DNA from: Kingella denitrificans ATCC 33394
GTDB taxonomy: Bacteria; Pseudomonadota; Gammaproteobacteria; Burkholderiales; Neisseriaceae
Assembly (NCBI RefSeq): GCF_000190695.1
Contig: NZ_GL870929.1
Span: forward strand, 398,102-462,101
DNA: 64,000 bases
Reading direction: 5' to 3'
A program made the translations under genes and the position numbers. This document shows positions 43,032 through 54,203 of the stretch, in pieces; the stretch's first letter is position 1; the number at the start of each line of letters is the position of its first letter. The notes beneath the pieces are model-generated. The model saw nothing but the letters and a program-made list of their open reading frames with translations. It ran no database searches and was not told the DNA's origin.

Positions 43032-43045
43032 AATTAGACAAGGTG
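43014..43045. mobile_element. Correia-type terminal remnant
   Basis: TATATTGAATTAAAATAAAA and then TTAGACAAGG match the intact element's TATAGTGGATTAAAATAAAA and ATGAGACAAGG. It overlaps the end of the SUKH-like gene. Confidence 0.55.
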
Positions 43046-43110
43046 ACTGAGCCTACCGAAAGCAGCCTGCACCTTACTGCCGTTTTGCACATCCCTGACG
43101 TTACCCGCCT

Positions 43111-43734
43111 ATGACCACTAAAAAAACCACCAACGCCTACACCGCCCTCATCCAAGCCCTGCGCATCCTGCCCAACGTGGGCGCGAAAACCGCGCAGCGC
43201 ATGGCGCACACCCTGTTGCAGGAAAACCGCGAAGGTGCGGCAGAACTGGCCGCCGCCTTGGACACCGCGCTCAAACAAGTCAGCAACTGCCAAAGCTGCA
43301 ACACGTTTTGCGAAGGCGGCACTTGCGAAATCTGTGCCGACGAAACGCGCGATCCGACGCGCCTAATGATTGTCCACATGCCCGCCGATGTGGCCGCCAT
43401 GGAAGCCGCCCGCTGCCACGATGGGTTGTATTTCGTGCTGATGGGGCAGGTCAGCCCTGCGCAGAATATGGATTTGGGCAGCATTGCGCTGGAAAAGCTG
43501 ATTGCGCGGCTGGCCGGCAGCCCCGTGACCGAAATCATCATCGCCACCTCGTTCACCGCGGAGGGCGACGCCACCGCCTACATCCTGTCCGAACTCTTAA
43601 AAGGCCAGCCCTACAAAATCAGCCGCCTGGCACGCGGCATGCCGCTGGGCAGCGAATTGGAATATGTCGATGCGGGCACGCTCGCCCAAGCCGTGTACGA
43701 ACGCAGCCTGCTGCAAGAAGGTGAAACCTCATGA
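43111..43734 (+). CDS. recR: Recombination protein RecR
   Basis: RecR acts with RecO and RecF in gap repair and RecA loading. The 207-aa protein has an N-terminal helix-hairpin-helix (LPNVGAKTAQRMA), a C4 zinc finger (CQSCNTFCEGGTCEIC) and a Toprim domain. Its stop overlaps the next start (ATGA). Length is normal. Confidence 0.95.
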   Translation: MTTKKTTNAYTALIQALRILPNVGAKTAQRMAHTLLQENREGAAELAAALDTALKQVSNCQSCNTFCEGGTCEICADETRDPTRLMIVHMPADVAAMEAARCHDGLYFVLMGQVSPAQNMDLGSIALEKLIARLAGSPVTEIIIATSFTAEGDATAYILSELLKGQPYKISRLARGMPLGSELEYVDAGTLAQAVYERSLLQEGETS

Positions 43735-44375
43735 CCAAAAACGGATTTATTGCCTTATTCGTCTGCACCCTGTCGTGCTGGATGCCGAACGTGTTGGCCG
43801 TTTCCAGCTTTTCCGCCATTCCCGTCAAGCAGGCGGCCGCGGTGCAAAAGCAGCCTGCACCCGTATCGAAGACCAACTTGCTGCTGGACAAGGAACGCCT
43901 ACGCGACGCACAGCAACAGCTGCTCGGACGGCCGGAACTAGCACAGCGTCCGCTGTATGTGTTGGACAAAGTGGATTTTTTTGACGGAACCCGCCCGCGT
44001 ATCGAACTGATTGTCGCACACCGGAGCAGCAAAGACGTGCCGCTGAATATTTACACCTTTGAAAACGGAACGTGGCGCGCCGAGCCCATCGAACAAGATT
44101 ATTCGGACAACTATATCGCCAAGCACCAAATGCAGCTGGACGACACGGATTGGGCGCAGGTGGCCGATGTTGCCCGCGTGTGGCAGGAAAAAGCCAGAGA
44201 AGTGAAGGCGGTGGAAACCGAGCCGTATTATATTTCGCTGGTGTGGCTGCCGCCGCAAAGGAAGCGTTTTTGGCATACCGCCACGCTGGAAGCCGTGGGC
44301 AAGCAGTATTATTTGAGCCTGCATGAAAACGGCACGGTTTGGGAATGGAAACGGCCGGCCGCCGAAAAAGAATAA
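43731..44375 (+). CDS. Hypothetical secreted protein coupled to recR
   Basis: The 214-aa product has a signal peptide ending VLA (about residue 23), then a linker containing a DUS read as QKQPAPV, and a domain with FFDGTRPRIELIVAHRS and YYISLVWLPPQRKRFWHTAT. It overlaps recR by four bases and is translated with it. Probably periplasmic. Its CNP1-like appearance is only suggestive. Confidence 0.62.
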   Translation: MTKNGFIALFVCTLSCWMPNVLAVSSFSAIPVKQAAAVQKQPAPVSKTNLLLDKERLRDAQQQLLGRPELAQRPLYVLDKVDFFDGTRPRIELIVAHRSSKDVPLNIYTFENGTWRAEPIEQDYSDNYIAKHQMQLDDTDWAQVADVARVWQEKAREVKAVETEPYYISLVWLPPQRKRFWHTATLEAVGKQYYLSLHENGTVWEWKRPAAEKE

Positions 44376-44383
44376 CGCCCCCG

Positions 44384-44454
44384 AAAAAGCAGCCTGCACC
44401 CGTTTTGCCGCCTATCGCCCGAAAACACGGCCCAACAAAGTGCAGGCTGCTTTT
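44384..44454. terminator. DUS-pair terminator with a long loop
   Basis: AAAAAGCAGCCTGCAC at the left and GTGCAGGCTGCTTTT at the right, about 40 bases apart, end the recR unit just ahead of clpX. Confidence 0.65.
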
Positions 44455-44467
44455 GCTGCATTTGCGT

Positions 44468-44473
44468 TATAAT
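44468..44473 (+). promoter_or_regulatory. -10 box of clpX
   Basis: TATAAT lies 31 bases before the clpX start. The DUS terminator ends 14 bases upstream and takes up the -35 region, leaving no clear hexamer. Confidence 0.45.
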
Positions 44474-44504
44474 GCACCCGTATCACCCACAGAATAGAGA
44501 AAAA

Positions 44505-45755
44505 ATGAACACCAAAGAAAGAACCTGCTCGTTTTGCGGCAAAGACGAACACCAAGTCAAAATGCTCATTGAAGGCGAAGACGCGTTTATCTGCAACGAA
44601 TGCGCGGCCGCCTGCGCCCAATTAAGCGGCAACGATGCATCCGCGGGCACGAAAGCACCGCAAACCGACGACACGCCGCTGCCCACGCCGGCACAACTGG
44701 TCGCACAATTAAACGAACACGTTATCGGTCAGGAAAATGCCAAAAAAGCGCTGGCCGTCGCCGTATATAACCACTACAAACGCCTGCGCCAACCCGAAGC
44801 CGACAGCCGCGTGGAGCTGAACAAATCCAACGTGCTGATGATTGGCCCGACTGGTTCGGGCAAAACCTATATGGTGCAGTCGCTGGCGCGGCAGCTGAAC
44901 GTACCCTTCGCCATGGCCGACGCCACCACGCTGACCGAAGCGGGCTATGTAGGCGAAGACGTGGAGACCATCATCACCAAGCTGCTGGGCAACTGCGATT
45001 TCAACGTGGAAAAAGCACAGCACGGCATTATTTATATTGACGAAATCGACAAAATCTCGCGCAAGAGCGACAGCCCGTCCATCACGCGCGACGTGTCGGG
45101 CGAAGGCGTGCAGCAGGCATTGCTCAAACTCATCGAAGGCACTATGGCCAGCGTGCCGCAGCAGGGCGGCCGCCGCAACCCGAACCAGCAGTTCATCAAT
45201 GTCGATACGTCCAACATCCTGTTTATCTGTGGCGGTGCGTTTGCGGGTTTGGACAAAGTCATCCGCCAACGCACCGAAAAAGGCGGCATCGGCTTCGGTG
45301 CGGACGTGCACAGCAAAGATGAAGACAGCAAAATCGGCGAGCTGTTCGCCCAAGTCGAACCCGAAGATTTGATTAAATTCGGCCTGATTCCCGAACTCAT
45401 CGGCCGCCTGCCGGTGCTGACATCGCTGAACGAATTGGACGAAGATGCCTTGGTGCGCATCCTTACCGAGCCGAAAAACGCGCTGGTCAAACAATACCAA
45501 GCCCTGTTCGCGATGGAAAACAAAACGTTGGAAATGGACGAATCCGCCCTGCGCGCCGTCGCCCAACTGGCAATGAAGCGCAAAACCGGCGCGCGCGGCC
45601 TACGTTCCATTATGGAGCGCGTGCTGCTGGATACCATGTACCTGCTGCCCGATTTGCCGGAAGTGGCGAAGGTTGTAGTGCGCCGTGAACATGTGGAACA
45701 AGGCACGCAGCCGCAATTTTTCACCGCCGACGGCAAAGAATGGGCGGCGAAATGA
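44505..45755 (+). CDS. clpX: ATP-dependent Clp protease ATP-binding subunit ClpX
   Basis: ClpX unfolds tagged proteins and feeds them to ClpP. The 416-aa protein has an N-terminal zinc-binding domain (CSFCGKDEHQ and CNECAAAC), Walker A GPTGSGKT, Walker B IIYIDEIDKI, and the GEGVQQALLK and RGLRSIMERV sensor regions. The ATG giving MNTKERTC is chosen over upstream in-frame codons. clpP is not adjacent, as is usual in Neisseriaceae. Confidence 0.96.
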   Translation: MNTKERTCSFCGKDEHQVKMLIEGEDAFICNECAAACAQLSGNDASAGTKAPQTDDTPLPTPAQLVAQLNEHVIGQENAKKALAVAVYNHYKRLRQPEADSRVELNKSNVLMIGPTGSGKTYMVQSLARQLNVPFAMADATTLTEAGYVGEDVETIITKLLGNCDFNVEKAQHGIIYIDEIDKISRKSDSPSITRDVSGEGVQQALLKLIEGTMASVPQQGGRRNPNQQFINVDTSNILFICGGAFAGLDKVIRQRTEKGGIGFGADVHSKDEDSKIGELFAQVEPEDLIKFGLIPELIGRLPVLTSLNELDEDALVRILTEPKNALVKQYQALFAMENKTLEMDESALRAVAQLAMKRKTGARGLRSIMERVLLDTMYLLPDLPEVAKVVVRREHVEQGTQPQFFTADGKEWAAK

Positions 45756-45761
45756 AATAAA

Positions 45762-45811
45762 GTGCAGGCTGCTTTCCGGCATTTTCACACGCATCCGAAA
45801 GCAGCCTGCAC
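45762..45811. repeat. Inverted DUS pair after clpX
   Basis: GTGCAGGCTGCTTT and GAAAGCAGCCTGCAC face each other with A/T sides inward between clpX and nfsA. Confidence 0.7.
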
Positions 45812-45862
45812 CCGCATTGACCGACCCACCGTAACGAATCCCCCACCAACACGAAAGGAAAG

Positions 45863-46612
45863 ATGATGCTCGACAGCAAACCTGCGCTGGGCACTGCGCT
45901 CAATCACCGCTCCATCCGCAAATTCACCGACCAACCCATCAGCACGGAAATACTGGAAGCCGTGCTTCATGCCGGGCAAATGGCCTCCACGTCCAGCTTC
46001 ATGCAGGCGGTGAGCGTGATCCGCGTGACCGACCCTGCCCTGCGCGCCCAAATCCGCCAAATCTGCGCCAATGCCTATCAGGGCAAACTGGGGCATCATT
46101 ATGTGGAAAACTGCGCCGAATTTCTGGTGTTCTGCATCGACACCGAACGCTACCGCCAACTGGCCGCCGACATCCAAATTGACTGGACGGAAGTGCTGCT
46201 CACGGGCGCGGTGGATGTGGGCATTTTTGCGCAAAACGTGCTTTTAACCGCCGAATCGTTGGGTTTGGGCGGCGTGTTCATCGGCAGCCTGCGCAACGAT
46301 TTGCCGCAGCTGAGCCAAATTTTGCAGCTGCCCAAAGGCGTGGTGCCGATGGTGGGCATGTGCCTGGGTTATCCCGACCACGACCCCGGCCAGCGTCCGC
46401 GCCTGCCGCTTTCCGTGGTGATGGGCGAAAACCGTTACCGCACCGCCACAGCCGAAGAATTGGCGCAATATGACGAAGTGGTGCGCGAGTATTACCAAAA
46501 CCGCAGCAAACTGGATTTGACGTGGACGCAGCAAATCCGCAACAATCTGTGCGGCGAAGTGCGCCCATCAGTGCTGCCGTATCTGCAAGAACAAGGGTTT
46601 GCGAAAAAATAA
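45863..46612 (+). CDS. nfsA: Oxygen-insensitive NADPH nitroreductase NfsA
   Basis: This FMN flavoenzyme reduces nitroaromatics and quinones using NADPH. The 249-aa protein has the family's NHRSIRKFTDQPI, ASTSSFMQAVSVI, LGGVFIGSLRND and VPMVGMCLGYP. AAAGGAAAG lies before the double ATG; either Met could be first. Confidence 0.88.
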   Translation: MMLDSKPALGTALNHRSIRKFTDQPISTEILEAVLHAGQMASTSSFMQAVSVIRVTDPALRAQIRQICANAYQGKLGHHYVENCAEFLVFCIDTERYRQLAADIQIDWTEVLLTGAVDVGIFAQNVLLTAESLGLGGVFIGSLRNDLPQLSQILQLPKGVVPMVGMCLGYPDHDPGQRPRLPLSVVMGENRYRTATAEELAQYDEVVREYYQNRSKLDLTWTQQIRNNLCGEVRPSVLPYLQEQGFAKK

Positions 46613-46627
46613 ACCCACATACCAACC

Positions 46628-46673
46628 CAAAGCAGCCTGCACTTTCATTAGGGCGAAAGTGCAGGCTGCTTTT
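46628..46673. terminator. Bidirectional DUS-pair terminator between nfsA and rsmE
   Basis: AAAGCAGCCTGCAC, loop, GTGCAGGCTGCTTTT between two convergent genes. Confidence 0.82.
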
Positions 46674-46693
46674 GATTTTGTTTCACCGGATAT

Positions 46694-47419
46694 TCAGCAG
46701 AAATCGCCCCACAAGGTCTGCATGGCCGCGATGGCCGCCAGCGACGCGGTTTCGGTACGCAGAATCCGTTTGCCCAGCGTGATGGCTTCAAATCCGGCCT
46801 GCACCGCCGCCTGTTCTTCCGCCGCCGTCCAGCCGCCTTCTGGGCCGATAAGCAGATACACCGGCCGTTGTGCAGGCTGCTTTTCGCGCAGGCTTTGGGC
46901 GTTTTGCAGGCTCATCAGCAGTTTCAGGCCGTCTTCTGCGGCGGCTTGGCGCAGATAATCGGCCAGACGCAGAATCGGGCGCACCGGCGGCACTATATCG
47001 CGGCCGCATTGTTCGCAGGCGGAAACAGCAATTTCCTGCCAACGCTGCACGCGCTTGTCGGCACGTTCGCCCTGAAGCCGCACCACACAGCGTTCGCTCA
47101 ACACGGGCGTGATGCTGGCCACACCCAATTCAACGCTTTTCTGCAGGGTGAAATCCATGCGCTCGCCGCTGGAAACGGCCTGAATCAGATGAATCCGCAA
47201 CGGGCTTTCGCTGTCGCTTTCCAAAAAGCTGTCGATGGTGCAGGCAGCTTTTCGTTTTTCCACCTGCTGCAAAGTGGCGGCCACGCGCATTCCCTGCCCG
47301 TCAAACAGCACAATTTCGTCGCCTGCCTGCAAGCGCAGCACATGGATATGGCGCACGATGCTTTCCGGCAGGGCCAATTCGCCTTGATTCGGCAGTTGGG
47401 GCAGATAAAAACGCGGCAT
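46694..47419 (-). CDS. rsmE: 16S rRNA (uracil(1498)-N(3))-methyltransferase RsmE
   Basis: RsmE methylates U1498 in the decoding region. The 241-aa SPOUT-type enzyme begins MPRFYLPQL and has an N-terminal PUA-like part, ISSGERM-like IQAVSSGERMDFTLQKSVEL, and the SAM-binding LLIGPEGGWTAAEE. Two DUS copies are read as KAACT and EKQPAQ. It diverges from the SuhB-family gene with about 50 bases between. Confidence 0.93.
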   Translation of the reverse strand: MPRFYLPQLPNQGELALPESIVRHIHVLRLQAGDEIVLFDGQGMRVAATLQQVEKRKAACTIDSFLESDSESPLRIHLIQAVSSGERMDFTLQKSVELGVASITPVLSERCVVRLQGERADKRVQRWQEIAVSACEQCGRDIVPPVRPILRLADYLRQAAAEDGLKLLMSLQNAQSLREKQPAQRPVYLLIGPEGGWTAAEEQAAVQAGFEAITLGKRILRTETASLAAIAAMQTLWGDFC

Positions 47420-47472
47420 TTGTGGTACTATCCTTATTTTTTGCAAACGTTTATTTTAACAAAAAGCATGCC

Positions 47473-48267
47473 ATGAACGCGATTGAGTTGTTACGGGATT
47501 TGGTGCGCCAAGTGGCCGCACAGGAAATCATGCCCTATTATCTGAAAGTGGAAAGCGCCCGCAAGGCAGACGGCAGCATGCTTTCCAAGGCGGATTTGGC
47601 GGCACAGCACGCGTTTGAGTGCAGGCTGCCTGAAATTATCGCTGCCCCCGTGCTGGGCGAAGAAATGACATCTGAAAAACAGCATCTTTTGTGGAACAAT
47701 GCCCAGCAAGGCTTGTGGGTGCTCGACCCGATTGACGGCACAAATAATTTTGTCAACGGCATTCCGCATTTTGCCGTGTCGGTGGCGTATGTACAGCATG
47801 GCCGCGCGCAGTTAGGCGTGGTGTACAACCCCGTTTCACAAGAATGTTTTTCCGCCGTGCGCGGACAGGGCGCATGGCTCAACGGCAAACCGCTGCCGCT
47901 GCGCCGAGTGCCGAAACCCCTACGCGAAGCCGTGGCTGGTGTGGAAATCCGCCGCCTGCGCCCTGCACGGCTGGTGAACAGCATCAATAATTTCGCGCCG
48001 TTCGGCACTTTGCGCAGCATGGGCAGCAGCACGCTGGACTGGTGCTACCTCGCCGCCGGACGATACGATATTTATGTACACGGCGGGCAAAACCTGTGGG
48101 ATTACGCCGCCGGCGCGCTGATTTTTGAAGAGTCCGGCGGCCTGCTCGCCACCTTGGAAGGCGACAGCTTTTGGAGCGGCCAGCACGCCTTCCAGCGTTC
48201 CGTCATTGCCGCCGGGCAGCCTGCACTGTTCGAAAGCTGGCTCAAATGGATACGCAATAACCAATAG
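47473..48267 (+). CDS. suhB: Inositol monophosphatase family protein (SuhB-like)
   Basis: The 264-aa Mg-dependent phosphatase has the IMPase motifs PVLGEEM, DPIDGTNNFVNG and WDYAAGALIFEESGG. In other bacteria SuhB also takes part in rRNA antitermination complexes; here only the phosphatase fold is evident. The first metal motif reads GEEM where GEE is expected, so it is intact. Two DUS copies are in frame (ECRLPE and GQPALF). Confidence 0.85.
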   Translation: MNAIELLRDLVRQVAAQEIMPYYLKVESARKADGSMLSKADLAAQHAFECRLPEIIAAPVLGEEMTSEKQHLLWNNAQQGLWVLDPIDGTNNFVNGIPHFAVSVAYVQHGRAQLGVVYNPVSQECFSAVRGQGAWLNGKPLPLRRVPKPLREAVAGVEIRRLRPARLVNSINNFAPFGTLRSMGSSTLDWCYLAAGRYDIYVHGGQNLWDYAAGALIFEESGGLLATLEGDSFWSGQHAFQRSVIAAGQPALFESWLKWIRNNQ

Positions 48268-48302
48268 CCCGTGCAGGCTGCTTTTTTATCGCGCTATATC
48301 AA

Positions 48303-48408
48303 TATAGTGGATTAAAATCGCAATGATACGGCGTTGGCTCGCCTTGACGTACCATTTGTACGCCTTGCGGCTCGCCGCCTTGTCTCATTTTTATTTTAAT
48401 CCACTATA
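48303..48408. mobile_element. Complete Correia-type element, 106 bases
   Basis: The ends are perfect 16-base inverted repeats, TATAGTGGATTAAAAT and ATTTTAATCCACTATA. The core (GATACGGCGTTGG, GTACCATTTGTACG, CCGCCTTGTCTCAT) matches the short class of Correia elements known from Neisseria. It occupies the gap between suhB and tsaD. The ends resemble promoter and IHF-type features in other species. Confidence 0.85.
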
Positions 48409-48503
48409 CATTAACCTGAAATCACTATTTCATATCAAAGTGCAGGCTGCTTTGGCGCATCCGCCCGTTTGCCGCCGCCTTTGTTCACTATCGACCCCGC
48501 ATT

Positions 48504-49586
48504 ATGCTTGTACTCGGAATTGAAAGTTCGTGCGATGAAACTGGCATCGCGCTGTACGACACACAAAAAGGCTTAATCGCCAACCAGTTGCACACCCAAA
48601 TGGCCATGCATGCCGAATATGGCGGCGTGGTGCCCGAATTGGCCAGCCGCGACCACATCCGCCGGCTCGTGCCGCTCACGCAGGCGGCTTTGCAGGAAGC
48701 GGGCGTGCAATATGCCGACATCGACGCCATTGCCTACACGCAAGGCCCCGGCTTGGGCGGCGCGCTGCTGGCCGGTGCGGCCTATGCCAACGCGCTGGCC
48801 TTTGCATTGGGCAAACCCGTCCTGCCCGTGCACCATTTGGAAGGCCACCTGCTTTCGCCGCTGCTGTCGGAAAAGCAGCCTGCATTCCCCTTCGTCGCCC
48901 TGCTCGTATCGGGCGGCCACACGCAATTCATGGCCGTGCGCGGCTTCGGCGATTACGAACTTTTGGGCGAAACGGTGGACGATGCGGCCGGCGAAGCCTT
49001 CGATAAAACCGGCAAACTCATCGGCCTGCCTTATCCCGCGGGTGCGCTCTTGTCCGAATACGCCAAACTCGGCTCGCCCGACGCATTCGCCTTTCCGCGC
49101 CCCATGCTGCACAGCCACGATTTGCAAATGAGCTTTTCCGGCCTGAAAACCGCCGTGCTCACCGCCGTGGAAAAAACGCGCGCCGAATTGAACCTCGCCA
49201 TGGACGACCCGTTGCCCGAAACCGTCCGCAACGATATTTGCCGCTGCTTCCAAGACGCGGTGGCCGACGTATTGACCGCCAAAGCCCAACGCGCCCTGCT
49301 GCAAACGGGCTTCCGCACGCTGGTGGTGGCCGGCGGCGTGGGCGCGAATTGGAAATTGCGCGAAAACCTGTCGCACATCAGCGTGAAAACCTCGCCCAAA
49401 GCCGCAGCGGAAACCGTGCAGACCTATTTCCCGCCGCTGCCGCTGTGCACCGACAACGGCGCGATGATTGCCTTTGCCGGTGCGATGCGTTTGCAGCACG
49501 GCGTGCAGTCCGCCCAAACGGCCGATGCCTTCAATGTGAAGCCGCGCTGGCCGCTGAGCGATATTGTGAAGCAGCCTGCACTTTAA
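48504..49586 (+). CDS. tsaD: tRNA N6-threonylcarbamoyladenosine synthase subunit TsaD
   Basis: TsaD works with TsaB and TsaE to make t6A37 in tRNAs. The 360-aa protein has GIESSCDETGIALYD, the metal-binding HHLEGHLLSPLL, LLVSGGHTQ, SFSGLKTAV and CTDNGAMIAFAGA. Two DUS copies are in frame: SEKQPAFPF, and VKQPAL as the very last residues. The product is somewhat longer than usual because of this tail. Confidence 0.95.
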   Translation: MLVLGIESSCDETGIALYDTQKGLIANQLHTQMAMHAEYGGVVPELASRDHIRRLVPLTQAALQEAGVQYADIDAIAYTQGPGLGGALLAGAAYANALAFALGKPVLPVHHLEGHLLSPLLSEKQPAFPFVALLVSGGHTQFMAVRGFGDYELLGETVDDAAGEAFDKTGKLIGLPYPAGALLSEYAKLGSPDAFAFPRPMLHSHDLQMSFSGLKTAVLTAVEKTRAELNLAMDDPLPETVRNDICRCFQDAVADVLTAKAQRALLQTGFRTLVVAGGVGANWKLRENLSHISVKTSPKAAAETVQTYFPPLPLCTDNGAMIAFAGAMRLQHGVQSAQTADAFNVKPRWPLSDIVKQPAL

Positions 49587-49669
49587 AAATCGTTCAAAAT
49601 CAGCACAATAAATCCAAACCCAATGTGCAGGCTGCTTTTGCCGCCTGAAACGTATTCTGAAAGAGCGCC

Positions 49670-50500
49670 ATGTCCCACGTCCTCGTCATCCAGCACCCGC
49701 AACTGCCGCAGCTTTCGCTGCCTGCCACCGAGCGGCGGTTTGCGCTGTCGCAGCATTGCCAAGCCACGTTTGCCCGCATTCCCGTGCCGGCGGATACGCA
49801 GTTGGACGATGAAGTCCGCCGCGAATTGCAGGCAGCCTGCACCGATTTTGCCGTGCTGCCCGATTTGGCGTTCGGCCGCGATGTGCGCTTGATTGTCAGC
49901 GACATGGACAGCACGCTCATCACCATTGAATGCATTGACGAAATTGCCGCGCAGGCGGGTTTGAAAGCGCAAGTGGCCGAAATTACCGAACGCGCCATGC
50001 GCGGCGAGCTGGATTTCGAACAATCGCTGCGCCGCCGCGTCGCCCTGCTGGAAGGCATTCCCGAAAGCAGCCTGCACGCCGTCTATGCCGACACGCTCAA
50101 GCTCACCGACGGCGCGGAATATCTGTTGCAGGAATGCCACAAACACCAGGTGCCGTTCGTGCTGGTGTCCGGCGGCTTCACCTTTTTCACCGACCGCCTC
50201 AAAACGCGGCTGGGCTTTGAACACGCCTTTGCCAACGAATTGGAAGTGGCGGGCGGCAAACTCACCGGCCGCGTACTCGGCCGCGTGATTGACGCGCAGG
50301 CCAAAGCCGAAATTCTGACGCAGTTTGCCGCGCAATACGGCGGCCGTTCCGTTGCCGTCGGCGACGGTGCCAACGACATCCCCATGTTGCAGGCTGCCGA
50401 CTTTGGCGTCGCTTTTCACGCCAAACCGAAAACCCAAGCCCATGCCGATTTGTGCATCAACCACAACGGTTTGGCCGCCCTGCGCCACTGGTTCACCTAA
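49670..50500 (+). CDS. serB: Phosphoserine phosphatase SerB
   Basis: SerB performs the last step of serine synthesis. The 276-aa HAD enzyme has motif I SDMDSTLITIECIDEIA, FVLVSGGFTFFT and VGDGANDIPML. The first 65 residues are a reduced N-terminal domain. Two DUS copies are in frame (LQAACT and ESSLHA). A single DUS lies in the leader at 49624. Confidence 0.94.
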   Translation: MSHVLVIQHPQLPQLSLPATERRFALSQHCQATFARIPVPADTQLDDEVRRELQAACTDFAVLPDLAFGRDVRLIVSDMDSTLITIECIDEIAAQAGLKAQVAEITERAMRGELDFEQSLRRRVALLEGIPESSLHAVYADTLKLTDGAEYLLQECHKHQVPFVLVSGGFTFFTDRLKTRLGFEHAFANELEVAGGKLTGRVLGRVIDAQAKAEILTQFAAQYGGRSVAVGDGANDIPMLQAADFGVAFHAKPKTQAHADLCINHNGLAALRHWFT

Positions 50501-50576
50501 ATCCGTCGCCCCTGCTTGAAAAAAAAGCAGCCTGCACCCATTTAGATTCCACTTATCAGACTATCCAGAGAAAATC

Positions 50577-53012
<2,436 letters not shown>

Positions 53013-53071
53013 ATCTGTGGTCAATAAGCGATAAATTGTTATCAAAAACACGTTTATCGCTTATTTTGCGC

Positions 53072-53100
53072 TTGACACAATTTCACGGGAATTGTATAAA
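53072..53100 (+). promoter_or_regulatory. Strong promoter of hupB
   Basis: A perfect -35 TTGACA (53072-53077), 17 bases, and TATAAA (53095-53100). It is the best sigma70 promoter in the window, as expected for an abundant nucleoid protein. Confidence 0.8.
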
Positions 53101-53182
53101 TCCGTTATATTGAAATCGCTTGTAATGCCGAGTGTTCAGCGTTACTACCCCAATCCTCCACATCATTCTGAAAGGAATTTTC

Positions 53183-53488
53183 ATGAATAAATCTGAACTC
53201 ATCGATGCCGTTGCCAAAGAATCCGGCTTAACCAAAGCAGATGCTGCAAAAGCCGTTGATGCATTTACCAGCGTTGTGAAAACTGCGCTGAAAGCGGACG
53301 ACACAATCACTCTGGTGGGTTTCGGTACTTTCAAAGTGGCCGAACGTGCTGAACGTCAAGGCTTGAACCCTAAAACACGCGAAGCCATTACCATCCCTGC
53401 CGCCCGCGTGCCTAAATTCACACCGGGCAAAGGTTTGAAAGACGCTTTGGTCGCACCTGCAAAAGCCGGTAAAGCAAAGAAAAAATAA
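53183..53488 (+). CDS. hupB: DNA-binding protein HU-beta
   Basis: HU bends and compacts DNA as a dimer. The 101-aa protein starts MNKSELIDAVAKESGL and has the beta-arm region VGFGTFKVAERAERQGLNP. A Lys/Ala-rich tail (about residues 90-101) extends it beyond the usual 90 aa. AAAGGAA precedes the ATG. Confidence 0.96.
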   Translation: MNKSELIDAVAKESGLTKADAAKAVDAFTSVVKTALKADDTITLVGFGTFKVAERAERQGLNPKTREAITIPAARVPKFTPGKGLKDALVAPAKAGKAKKK

Positions 53489-53504
53489 GTTGATGCATTA
53501 AAAA

Positions 53505-53535
53505 ACCGCCCTTGAAATTTCAGGGGCGGTTTTTC
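53505..53535 (+). terminator. Intrinsic terminator of hupB
   Basis: ACCGCCCTTGAAA and TTTCAGGGGCGGT form a 13-base-pair stem with G-U pairs, followed by TTTTT. It is one of the few terminators here not built from DUS. Confidence 0.88.
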
Positions 53536-53546
53536 CATTGGGCGTT

Positions 53547-54143
53547 TTATAAAAATGCTTGGAAACGCTGTTTCAAATCCAACACGATAAAAGCAGCCTG
53601 CAAGGCAAATGCCAGCACGCTCAACACGATAATCTGCCGCGCGCGGACAACGACTGCACCCGTATTCCACGCCCAATGTGCCAATGCGGCCATGGCCATC
53701 AGCCACAGGGTCATGCCCCACCAGAGTGCAGGCTGCATATAAAACGCGCCCAACGCGGCGGCGACGTACACGCTGAAACCGTCGGGGAATATGGCATAAG
53801 TGGTCGCGGCGGTTAAGGCCAGGGCGCAGTGCATGGCCAGCAGGCTTTGGGCAAAATAAGTCAGCATCGGGCCGGCGGTGCTGCAGTATTCCTGCGCATC
53901 GGGCTGTTTCTGCACATGGTTTACCCAGAAAAAGACGCTGGCGGGCAGGATATAGGCGTGCGCCAAATACAGGTTGGCGGCATGGGTCACGCCCATCACG
54001 CGCGGCAGGAGCTCTGCGGAAAACCACGCGGCCGCCAGCCAAATCACGATGCTTGCCCAAAACCATTGCCATGCGCCGTATTTCAGCGATTGCCAAAAAA
54101 ACAGCACGACAACCGCCAATGTGATACTGCTGTGAATATCCAA
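53547..54143 (-). CDS. Hypothetical multi-pass membrane protein
   Basis: The 198-aa product has about six hydrophobic segments, with the loop HVQKQPDAQEYCSTAGPM after the third. A DUS is read as LQAAF near the end, and another part-DUS as MQPAL. It converges on hupB. No family recognised. Confidence 0.65.
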   Translation of the reverse strand: MDIHSSITLAVVVLFFWQSLKYGAWQWFWASIVIWLAAAWFSAELLPRVMGVTHAANLYLAHAYILPASVFFWVNHVQKQPDAQEYCSTAGPMLTYFAQSLLAMHCALALTAATTYAIFPDGFSVYVAAALGAFYMQPALWWGMTLWLMAMAALAHWAWNTGAVVVRARQIIVLSVLAFALQAAFIVLDLKQRFQAFL

Positions 54144-54160
54144 ACCTTCTTCCTTTCACG

Positions 54161-54201
54161 GTGCAGGCTGCTTTTGACGATGTGCAAAAAGCAGCCTGCA
54201 C
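54161..54201. repeat. Inverted DUS pair between dapF and the membrane-protein gene
   Basis: GTGCAGGCTGCTTTT and AAAAAGCAGCCTGCAC face each other directly after the dapF stop codon. Confidence 0.72.
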
Positions 54202-54203
54202 GT

